DNA of 64,000 nt from Nocardioides ochotonae. GTDB lineage: Bacteria; Actinomycetota; Actinomycetes; Propionibacteriales; Nocardioidaceae. The position numbers and the translations under genes were made by a program. Under the pieces are notes generated by a model. It searched no databases. It was not told the DNA's origin and saw only the letters and a program-made list of their open reading frames with translations. The stretch covers positions 1,599,001-1,663,000 of the forward strand of contig NZ_CP061769.1 in NCBI RefSeq assembly GCF_011420305.2. The letters run 5' to 3'. Below, piece after piece: positions 56,795 through 64,000 of this stretch (positions are counted from its first letter, which is position 1; every line of letters begins with the position of its first letter).

Positions 56795-57136
56795 GATCAT
56801 CGACTCGGGCGGTCCTGGTTGGCTCAACTCGCTCGCACCCCTGTGCGCGTGGAACACGATCAAGTTCGCGTGGTTGGCCATCGAGCAAGTAATCCGTTCG
56901 TCCAGACGAAGTCACGGGTGACGGGCATGGTCACCGGTTCGTCGTCCGCCGGTGAGACAGACCCGCGTGTCTGGCCGACACGCCATGAGCCAACAAGTCC
57001 AACGCGCGAAACGCACACCAACGAGATCTCGCAACACAACCTCCGCAGTCGTGTTGCACCGACTAGTTGAGACCGCCGCGGCGGAACACTCTGGCATGGA
57101 GCCAGTTCCGCCCGCACGCCGTCAAGGTCCCGAGCC
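56795..57136. other. Gene-free stretch in the island
   Basis: About 340 bases with no supported gene on either strand. Two small inverted repeats are visible: gtgac/gtcac near 56919-56935 and cgtgtc/gacacg near 56967-56985. Neither has a clear role. It probably contains IS and insertion debris plus the 3' end signals of the operon at 57137. Confidence 0.5.
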
Positions 57137-57457
57137 TCACAGCTCCTCGAGGTCGGTCTCGTCGGGCACAAGAGGTGTGGAGTTCTCGGTGTACAGGTCG
57201 TCCAGCGTGGCGTCGGCGATCTTCAGGATCTGGCGCGCGCGCTGCTCACCCATCTCGTCCACCGGGGCGAACCGCACCACGTCTCCGGTCTTGAGCGTTC
57301 GGAAGCCCTCGGTGACCACATCGATGTACTCACACGTGTACTCCTCGCCTGAGTCGGCTCGAATCTTGTAGACGCTGCCAGTGCCGCGCGCACCACCCCC
57401 GCGGGCCACACTGGCGACGACCTGGCCCACCAGGTAGGCGGCTGCCGAGTCGGTCAT
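57137..57457 (-). CDS. Cold-shock-like OB-fold small protein, last gene of island operon
   Basis: 106 residues. GSVYKIRADSGEEYTCEYID followed by EGFRTLKTGDVVRFAPVDE resembles the second half of a cold-shock/OB domain (pattern dGxRtLxxGdxVxF). The canonical RNP1 aromatic motif is not obvious, so binding to RNA or DNA is only likely. An acidic tail follows. ATG 57457 overlaps the stop of the NTPase gene (ATGA), so it is produced with it and may act as its nucleic-acid-binding partner. Confidence 0.6.
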   Translation of the reverse strand: MTDSAAAYLVGQVVASVARGGGARGTGSVYKIRADSGEEYTCEYIDVVTEGFRTLKTGDVVRFAPVDEMGEQRARQILKIADATLDDLYTENSTPLVPDETDLEEL

Positions 57458-60075
57458 GCGCCGATCTCCTCGGGCAGGACGATACGAAGACCGACGGCGT
57501 TGCTGCGGCCGTTCAACCGGTAAGCTCCCCGGCTAAACGTCCGCGTGCCGCGGATTGGGTTGTCGAACGACCCTCCGGCGATCACCGCATCGGGCACGGT
57601 CTCGAGACACGATGCAGTCCACTCCCAGACGTTCCCCGCCATGTCCAGACAACCGGACGGCGACATCCCGGTCGGAAAGGACCCAACGGCTGTCGGCTCT
57701 CCGGTCGCAAGGTCGCCGCGGTCATAGGCGGTGCGCCACTCGTCCCAGGAGGGGAAGAGCCGCGAGGACCAGTGGTCGGCGCAGTTAAGTCGGTCCGGGT
57801 CAGGCTTGTCACCCCACGGGAACAATCGGCCATCGCGCCCGCGAGCGGCTAACTCCCACTCGGTCGAGGTCGGAAGACGGCCGCCGGCCCAGTGGGCGTA
57901 GGACCACGCTCCCCACCACGACACGCAGGTTGCGGGATGCTCGGCGAATCGCGGGTCGTCGTACAGGGCAGGGATCTGGAGCCGTTCGTAGAACGGCAGC
58001 ACGGTGGCACGTGTCGGTTGGAGCGGATGCTGGTACGTCGCTGGATCGTCACCGTCGACGGCCCGAAGGAACTCGGCGTACTCACCGGCCGTGACGAGTC
58101 GCCGCGCTATGTGAACCGGCGTTGGCTGCGCGTGGATCCGCAGCTGTCCGGGCGGGCCCACGAGGTAGGTCCCCGCGAGCACCCCTGGGCCTGGCTCGCT
58201 TCCGACGGCGAGAGCGCGGACGAAGTCCCGGCACTGGTCCGTTACCGCGACGCCGGCCAGCTCGGCGGAGTCGGGATGGCGGAGGTAGTGGTCCGCGGCG
58301 AGGTACTCACGGAAGACCTGGTGGCGAAACCGCAGCTCGCCCCGACTGACAGGCGCCATCAGGTCGAGGAGCCGGCACTGGTCCGCCTCGGGGATCCCGT
58401 CCACAAAAGCGGCCGGACCGAGGGACCGGAAAAGGTCGAAGACCGAGACCATGCTATTGCCGCGCAGGCAGTCGGCGCCGATCGCGTCGGCTAGGTCGTG
58501 CGTGGTCGCGCCGGCTTCTCGCGCGGCGCGGCCGACGAATTCTTCGACAAGCGGGAAGAGCGCACGGCCGTCCAGCCCTGTTCGGTCGGCAAGCAGCCGC
58601 ATGAGCGGGGAAACACCCGGCCGGTCCGCGACCCCGGTGAGCCGGACGCAAGAGAAGTCGGGCAGAGACAGGACGTCGACGCCTTCGGACACCAGCCTGC
58701 TGGAGACCTTCTCGGACACGAGCGCGTCCCGATGCAGTAGCTGGCGGACGTATGGACTGTCGAGCAGGAAGGACTGGCGAGAGGTGAGCACGGTCGCCGA
58801 CGACCGGGACAACAGGACGCTGAGCTGGCCGAACAGGTCCACGACTGCGTCGAGCCCGCCACCCGGCACGCCCTCGTCGATAGCGTCCAGCAGGCATACG
58901 CACCGCCCGGCGCGCACCAGGTAGAGGAAGCAGTCCCAGACCTGGAGACGGGGGATCGCAAACGCCGCTCCCAGCTGGCGCACCACGAGCTCGGGGAACG
59001 ACTCGCCGTCGCGGCGGTCCCCGAGATCGAGGTAGAAGCGGTAGCGACCGCCGAGCGCGGGCTCCATGGCGAGCCGGAGCAGCATCTCGGACTTGCCCAT
59101 TCCCCCCGGGCCGACGATGAGTAAATTTCCGCCGTCCGCCTCCTGCCGGCGAACTAGCGACTCGACGTCGGGAACGCGACGGATGGCGTACTCGAGGGTG
59201 CGCCTGTCGATGGTCAGCACGTCACCGATGAGGGGCAGCCGGTCGATTTCGGCACCGTGGTGGCGGAGTGCGGCCTGCTCGGCGGCCAACCGTGAGAGCT
59301 CCTTGGAGTCGACGACCGTGTCGAGGAACTGTTGGTAGCCAACGATGCGCGCCGGGCTGAGCGGCGATCCCGGGCTCTCCTCCTCCAGTTCGTCGTCGAC
59401 GAGGACGAAGCGCGTCAGCTTCGGATAGCCGGTGCGCAGCAGGTCGCCGTGGGTCTCCTGGAAGATCTGACAGAGCTCCAGGTAGGACTGGCCAAGGACG
59501 ATCTCGACGTAGTCGGCGTGGCTGCCTGCCTGATTGCCGAACTGGAGGTACGTCGTCGACGAGGTGAGGTCCTGGCGAAGCACGAGCCGATATCCCAGGG
59601 CGTCATACAAGCCGGAGACGAACTCGATGCGGGCGACCAGCTCCTCGTCAGGCACGATGTCGGCGGTCCCCGTGAGATCGTGCCGGGTCGCCTGCAACCA
59701 CTCCAGAACGACGGCGAACCGGGCGATCGCGAGCAGCGCGTCCTGCTCCTCCACTAGGTAGCCGTCGTGGGCGGACCGGTTGCGGAGCTGTTGGATGTCC
59801 GCGAGCGCCTGGAGCACCCCGGGGCTGTTGACGTGCTCCTTGACGCCTTTGATCAGCTCGTTCAGGCCCTTGCCCTCGGGCTTGCCGATCACCTCGTAGT
59901 AGTCCCACGACTCTTTGAGGATCCGCTCGATGAGCTTGCCGACGAGCGTTACGGCGTTCTCCGGGAAGCCGGCGTCGATCGACTTCAGTGGCCGCTCGAC
60001 ATCGAGGCCGAGCCGGGTCACGATGACCTGCTGCGACTTGAGTTTCCCCCGCAGGTCATCGAGCCGGCTATCCAT
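57454..60075 (-). CDS. HEPN-NACHT-type STAND NTPase with C-terminal FGE/sulfatase-modifying-like domain
   Basis: 873 residues from ATG 60075 (ggag five bases upstream; GTG 60078 also in frame). Residues 1-135 form a HEPN-like helical domain with RNRSAH (Rx4H, near 98-103). The middle has a NACHT-type NTPase: Walker A LLIVGPGGMGKSEMLLRL (about 318-335) and Walker B CVCLLDAIDEG (about 393-402). A helical region follows with RFRHQVFREYLAADHYL, the usual winged/arm segment. From about 640 the FGE-like domain runs HIARRLVTAGEYAEFL, SWWGAWSYAHWAGGRLP, GNVWEWTAS and AGGSFDNP. Catalytic Cys of true formylglycine enzymes are not seen near the end (SNAVGLRIVL), so it is probably a binding module. A defence sensor/effector is inferred. 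Confidence 0.82.
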   Translation of the reverse strand: MDSRLDDLRGKLKSQQVIVTRLGLDVERPLKSIDAGFPENAVTLVGKLIERILKESWDYYEVIGKPEGKGLNELIKGVKEHVNSPGVLQALADIQQLRNRSAHDGYLVEEQDALLAIARFAVVLEWLQATRHDLTGTADIVPDEELVARIEFVSGLYDALGYRLVLRQDLTSSTTYLQFGNQAGSHADYVEIVLGQSYLELCQIFQETHGDLLRTGYPKLTRFVLVDDELEEESPGSPLSPARIVGYQQFLDTVVDSKELSRLAAEQAALRHHGAEIDRLPLIGDVLTIDRRTLEYAIRRVPDVESLVRRQEADGGNLLIVGPGGMGKSEMLLRLAMEPALGGRYRFYLDLGDRRDGESFPELVVRQLGAAFAIPRLQVWDCFLYLVRAGRCVCLLDAIDEGVPGGGLDAVVDLFGQLSVLLSRSSATVLTSRQSFLLDSPYVRQLLHRDALVSEKVSSRLVSEGVDVLSLPDFSCVRLTGVADRPGVSPLMRLLADRTGLDGRALFPLVEEFVGRAAREAGATTHDLADAIGADCLRGNSMVSVFDLFRSLGPAAFVDGIPEADQCRLLDLMAPVSRGELRFRHQVFREYLAADHYLRHPDSAELAGVAVTDQCRDFVRALAVGSEPGPGVLAGTYLVGPPGQLRIHAQPTPVHIARRLVTAGEYAEFLRAVDGDDPATYQHPLQPTRATVLPFYERLQIPALYDDPRFAEHPATCVSWWGAWSYAHWAGGRLPTSTEWELAARGRDGRLFPWGDKPDPDRLNCADHWSSRLFPSWDEWRTAYDRGDLATGEPTAVGSFPTGMSPSGCLDMAGNVWEWTASCLETVPDAVIAGGSFDNPIRGTRTFSRGAYRLNGRSNAVGLRIVLPEEIGA

Positions 60076-60820
60076 CACGGCTCCCGGTCACGAATACGAA
60101 CCGATCGGCGAACCGGTAGACGCCGGACTCGGGAGCCGCTGCCTCCATTTCGCGTACGCCGGTCGCCAGTTCGGTGTCGCCGAAGGCGGAGAGCAACGAC
60201 ATGTAGCGGTCACGGACCATGTCGACGTAGGTGGCTACCGGGATCTCAAGCTCGAACGCCTCGTGCGCCACTGAGACCTGGAGGTGCGCGCTCCGCAGGG
60301 TCTCGGCGATGTCGTCGTAGTGCGGCTGCCTGGCCTCGAAGACCTCGTGCGCAGCACGAAATAGCGGGTAGTCGAGCGTGGGCGGCAGCAGCGCGATCAC
60401 CAGGCGCCCGCCTGGGCCGAGCGCCGTCGAGAGGCGTCCGAGGGTGGCGGCCGGGTCCTCGAAGTGGTGGACGACCTCCTTGAGGAGCATCCGATCGACC
60501 TGCGGGACACCGCGCTCGGCGAGGGCGCGGACCGCATCGTCGGCGGCGGCGGGGACCGCCTCGACACCTTCGGGCGCCTGGCCAAGCATGGCCTGCGAGG
60601 GATCGAGACAAAAGACGCGGGCAGGCGGAGACATCAGCCGGCGCAGTCGGGCGCTGTAGATCCCCGTGCCGCCCCCGATGTCGAGCAGGGTGTCCGCTCC
60701 CGCGACGTCGAGGTGTTTCGCGATGGTGTCAGTCATCCAGGCGAGGTACTCCTCGCTGTACTCCCAGTTGGCGTTGTAGGTCGCCGCCAGGCGGTCGTAG
60801 TGCGAGCGTGTGTCGTCCAC
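60068..60820 (-). CDS. Class I SAM-dependent methyltransferase
   Basis: 250 residues from GTG 60820 with gaagga about ten bases upstream. Motif I LLDIGGGTGIYSARLRRL, acidic VFCLDPSQAML, and post-motif LLKEVVHHFEDPAATLGRL followed by GPGGRLVIALLPP define a methyltransferase of the small-molecule/UbiE-like type. Target unknown. It overlaps the upstream gene by 88 bases and the NTPase gene by eight, so the three are one operon. Confidence 0.85.
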   Translation of the reverse strand: MDDTRSHYDRLAATYNANWEYSEEYLAWMTDTIAKHLDVAGADTLLDIGGGTGIYSARLRRLMSPPARVFCLDPSQAMLGQAPEGVEAVPAAADDAVRALAERGVPQVDRMLLKEVVHHFEDPAATLGRLSTALGPGGRLVIALLPPTLDYPLFRAAHEVFEARQPHYDDIAETLRSAHLQVSVAHEAFELEIPVATYVDMVRDRYMSLLSAFGDTELATGVREMEAAAPESGVYRFADRFVFVTGSRDG

Positions 60821-62064
60821 GTGTCTGAGGTCCTTCGGTTGGTGGCGAAGCGTCGTTGCAGAGACAGGCTGATCACGACCGCGACGAGCGCCGAGACCAG
60901 GAGCGACACGGCAGCGGCCATGTAGCCGGCCGAGGTGACGATCTGGGCCACCGCGAGTCCAACACCGATGGGGAACCCGATGACGGCGATCACGTTGAGC
61001 AGGCGGTTGGTGGTCTCGTCCTGGAGCATGCCGTGGAAGCGGACGCGGTCGGCCAGCTCGGCCACTACTTCTCGGAGCAGGTCCTGAGTCCGGTGCTGGG
61101 CTTGGAAAGCCGAGAGGATCTCGTTGGCGGGCCCGTGGTGGGTCACCCGGTCCCACCAGAGGTTGCTGCGCACGTCGTCCAGCCAGTACTGGATGTCCCG
61201 TAGCTCGGTGCTGGCGCTGGCCGAGTCCGTGGCGTTGACACTGGCGATCGCCTCGGCGAGACCGCTGAGAGCGTCCAACTGCATCCGGCCTAGGAGGATT
61301 GCATCGACGTACACCGACTGCACGAGGGCACTTGCGACGCTGTCGAGAAAGGCGTCGGGCTCGGGCCGTCCCAGGAAGGCGGCGCCGTCGCGGAGCACCA
61401 TGCCGCGCCAGGAACGCGAGAGGGCTGTCTCCGGCGGAAGCGGCTCATCCGGGTCCGGATGGAAGCGGTCGGGTGGCGTCGCAGAGGCAAGGGCGAACAG
61501 CCACTGCGACCGCGCGGAGACGTCGATGTTCATGGAGTACGGCGGTGGGTCAGCCGAGTCCATGAGGCGGGCGAAGCAAACGGTGGTTGTGCGCTGCCGG
61601 AACGAGCGGCTCTCGGCGGGCAGCTCGCACCAGCCGTCGGCGAGGGTCCGGAGGTCCTCGTCATCGGTGTCGAAGGCGTCACCGCCGACGAAAGCGAGCT
61701 TGGCGAGCGTCTCAGTCACGCAGGAGCCGAGGCTGACATGGAGCAGGAGGTAGGCGGACGCGGAGCGCAGGCCGGAGTGGCGGACATGCTCGTTCCAGAC
61801 GTACTCAACGGCAAGTACATCGGCGCCTCGGAACGTCGCGGGTTGTTCTGGCGTAGTCCACCAGCGGGCCGGTGATTGCTCGGATCCGTAAAGCGTCGCT
61901 GCCGCCCGGGGATAGAAGTATGTCGCCCGGTTGCCCTGCGTAGCTGCCGTGTCATTGACGCGCAGAGGCCACGGTCCTCGTGCCCAGCCGATCTCTTCGC
62001 GGCGAGCAGTGGGCGTGACGCGGACGATAATGGTGGCGACAGCGTCCTCCGTGAACATCGCCAT
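60733..62064 (-). CDS. Two-helix membrane protein, first gene of the island operon (CorA-like layout)
   Basis: 443 residues from ATG 62064 (purine-rich gggggat upstream). A soluble domain of about 330 residues has no recognised family. It ends in a long helical region (SAFQAQHRTQDLLREVVAEL), then two helices LLNVIAVIGFPIGVGLAVAQ and AVSLLVSALVAVVISLSLQ. Soluble domain, long helix and two adjacent TM segments is the CorA channel layout, but no GMN motif is present, so a channel-type effector is a guess. The last 30 or so residues are Thr/Arg/Ser-rich and overlap the methyltransferase start, probably without a structural role. Confidence 0.65.
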   Translation of the reverse strand: MAMFTEDAVATIIVRVTPTARREEIGWARGPWPLRVNDTAATQGNRATYFYPRAAATLYGSEQSPARWWTTPEQPATFRGADVLAVEYVWNEHVRHSGLRSASAYLLLHVSLGSCVTETLAKLAFVGGDAFDTDDEDLRTLADGWCELPAESRSFRQRTTTVCFARLMDSADPPPYSMNIDVSARSQWLFALASATPPDRFHPDPDEPLPPETALSRSWRGMVLRDGAAFLGRPEPDAFLDSVASALVQSVYVDAILLGRMQLDALSGLAEAIASVNATDSASASTELRDIQYWLDDVRSNLWWDRVTHHGPANEILSAFQAQHRTQDLLREVVAELADRVRFHGMLQDETTNRLLNVIAVIGFPIGVGLAVAQIVTSAGYMAAAVSLLVSALVAVVISLSLQRRFATNRRTSDTWTTHARTTTAWRRPTTPTGSTARSTSPG

Positions 62065-62258
62065 CACATCCCCCGCGTCGCCAGCGCCTCATTCATAGGC
62101 AGCGGCAGTCATGCTACGGACAAAACCGGGCGTCCATGCGGGATCGGCCACATCGGCGTCCAGTCTTCCTGGGGACTGCTGCACGGATAGGTGGCATCGG
62201 TGCAGCAGTCCTTTCGAGCTGCCCGCCCATGTGCAGAAGCGGAGTGCATCCAAGGGGC
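62065..62258. other. Upstream region of the island operon
   Basis: 194 bases between the operon start and the left end of the IS3 element. No gene is supported. It must hold the operon promoter unless the IS separated it; no clear -35/-10 pair was picked out. Confidence 0.4.
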
Positions 62259-62288
62259 TGAATTGCCCCGGGTTTCGTGGAGGCTCGG

Positions 62289-63261
<973 letters not shown>

Positions 63262-63284
63262 CGCGACCGGGACCTTGCGTTGGG

Positions 63285-63604
63285 CTACTTGATCTTGCGG
63301 TCGAGCTCCGCTGCGGCGAAAAACGCTGCGGACGTCTTGAGGATCTCGTTGGTCCGCCTCAGCTCACGCACCTGCTGCTCGAGCTCCGCGATCCGCTGCG
63401 CCTCAGCGGTGGTCGTGCCCGGACACGTGCCGCCGTCGATCTCGGCCTGCCGGACCCAGTTGCGCAAGGTCTCCGGGTGCATGCCGAGCTGCTCGGCCAC
63501 GCGCTGGATCGCGCCTGCTTCGTGTCGGGATCCTGCCGAAGCTCCACCGCCATCCGGGTGGCCCGCTCACACAGCTCGTCGGGGTACTTCCTGGGTGCTG
63601 CCAT
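63285..63604 (-). pseudogene. IS3 orfA, frameshifted
   Basis: MAAPRKYPDELCERATRMAV starts at 63604. After DPDTKQA the frame changes and continues as QRVAEQLGMHPETLRNWVRQ, with a Leu-zipper-like RIAELEQQVRELRRTNEILK. One G appears missing near 63525. This is inside the HTH region, not at the programmed orfA/orfB frameshift site, so it is decay. Confidence 0.82.
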
Positions 63605-63655
63605 GACTCTCATCCTCCATGGATTGAGAGCCTCCATCAGACCCGGGGCGATTCA

Positions 63656-63869
63656 CCTCCTCGCGTGGGCGTCCTGATGACGGCGCTGCACGTTCTGCCG
63701 AGCAGGTCATGGCGGGGGCTCCAACTTGGCTGAACCTCGTCGTGGTCTTTGCGTGGGACGGCAGCAAGGTGATGCTCCTGGCTACACCGCCCAGGATGGC
63801 GCGCTCGCGATGGCCGCCCGACCTGGGGTCAAACCCGCAGCGGCGCGGGCGCGCTCGTAGCCTTGCGCC
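63656..63869. other. Non-coding stretch after the IS3 element
   Basis: 214 bases between the IS right end and the next gene. I see no supported gene. It presumably includes the promoter of the gene at 63870. Confidence 0.4.
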
Positions 63870-64000
63870 GTGAACGACGAACTTTCGCTGTTTGGCGACG
63901 AGCCGACGCCGGATGCTCCTATCGCACCCGCGGTGACCCCGATCGCGGAGTGGCAGATCAACCTGCTGCGGAAGGCGCTGGACGCGCGGAGTCTGACGAC
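63870..64000 (+). CDS. N-terminal part of an unidentified gene (runs off window)
   Basis: GTG at 63870 opens a frame to the window end: MNDELSLFGDEPTPDAPIAP then TPIAEWQINLLRKALDARSL. The codon pattern (third-position G/C) fits a real gene. The family cannot be told from 43 residues. It is the first plus-strand gene after the island. Confidence 0.6.
   Translation, partial: MNDELSLFGDEPTPDAPIAPAVTPIAEWQINLLRKALDARSLT

Noticed and set aside
62089..62288. Possible minus-strand coding tail ending before the island operon
   Set aside because: The open frame runs from the IS3 element into the gap and has no recognisable sequence, so it is probably chance.
63285..63604. Programmed frameshift inside IS3 orfA
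   Set aside because: IS3 frameshifting occurs near the orfA end in the overlap with orfB, not in the HTH region, so this is decay.

Overview
The window comes from the chromosome of a high-GC Gram-positive actinobacterium. The best guess is Nocardioidaceae (Nocardioides-like). This is an inference from strong G/C bias at third codon positions, frequent GTG/TTG starts, many 4-base start/stop overlaps, and actinobacterial marker genes: sepH, DUF3710, DUF3093, DUF3159, DUF4193, DUF4235, DUF5998, an LprG/P55 pair, a Cys-rich ferrochelatase and a second type IIA topoisomerase A subunit. No rRNA, tRNA or CRISPR array was recognised.

Layout. (1) 1-5753: tail of a plus-strand gene, a strong hairpin, then a minus-strand operon parC-like > lprG-like lipoprotein > P55-like MFS exporter > beta-carbonic anhydrase. 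(2) 5851-10314: plus-strand GNAT/acyl-CoA-synthetase fusion, DUF5998, and an alkaline-phosphatase-superfamily enzyme. (3) 10274-27067: a large Tad/Flp pilus locus. A plus-strand operon carries a zinc-ribbon protein, cpaB, a tadZ-tadE gene fusion, tadE, tadA, tadB, tadC and a histidine kinase/LuxR regulator pair. It is followed by flp, a tadG-like gene, and a minus-strand set (membrane protein, lipoprotein, 458-residue prepilin-like protein, small membrane protein). Next come DUF192 and the prepilin peptidase, and then an SGNH hydrolase that carries a Flp-type prepilin leader. (4) 27156-33262: Ser/Thr kinase with an HTH regulator divergent from a VWA-domain surface protein, then TetR and a carotenoid/retinol-type oxidoreductase. 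(5) 33305-46195: housekeeping and accessory genes (TOPRIM protein, DoxX, an HNH endonuclease gene broken by one TGA, thymidine kinase, sulfurtransferase, SepH, TRIC channel, TfoX-like, ABC exporter, lactone oxidase, MFS, ferrochelatase, inositol monophosphatase). (6) 46412-54665: a block with the same gene content as the mycobacterial dut neighbourhood: DUF4193, DUF3093, dut, DUF3710, OB-fold, DUF3159, two TrkA proteins, APC permease and TRAM methyltransferase. (7) 54666 to about 63869: a probable genomic island, visibly less G/C-biased in places. It holds a decayed tyrosine integrase, an IS3-family orfB fragment, an unknown PH/GRAM-like gene, a tightly overlapping four-gene minus-strand operon, and a decayed IS3-family element with recognisable ends. 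A plus-strand gene runs off the end.

Two systems stand out. The Tad locus appears to use class III prepilin leaders not only for pilins but also on an esterase-like SGNH hydrolase, on a large unknown protein, and inside a TadZ ATPase fusion. This suggests a Tad machine that displays an enzyme, or a maturation step that frees TadE from TadZ. The island operon encodes a two-helix membrane protein, a SAM methyltransferase, a HEPN-NACHT-type STAND NTPase with a C-terminal formylglycine-generating-enzyme-like (C-type lectin fold) domain, and a cold-shock-like protein. Its architecture and setting fit an uncharacterised anti-phage or other conflict system. Both functional readings are inference.
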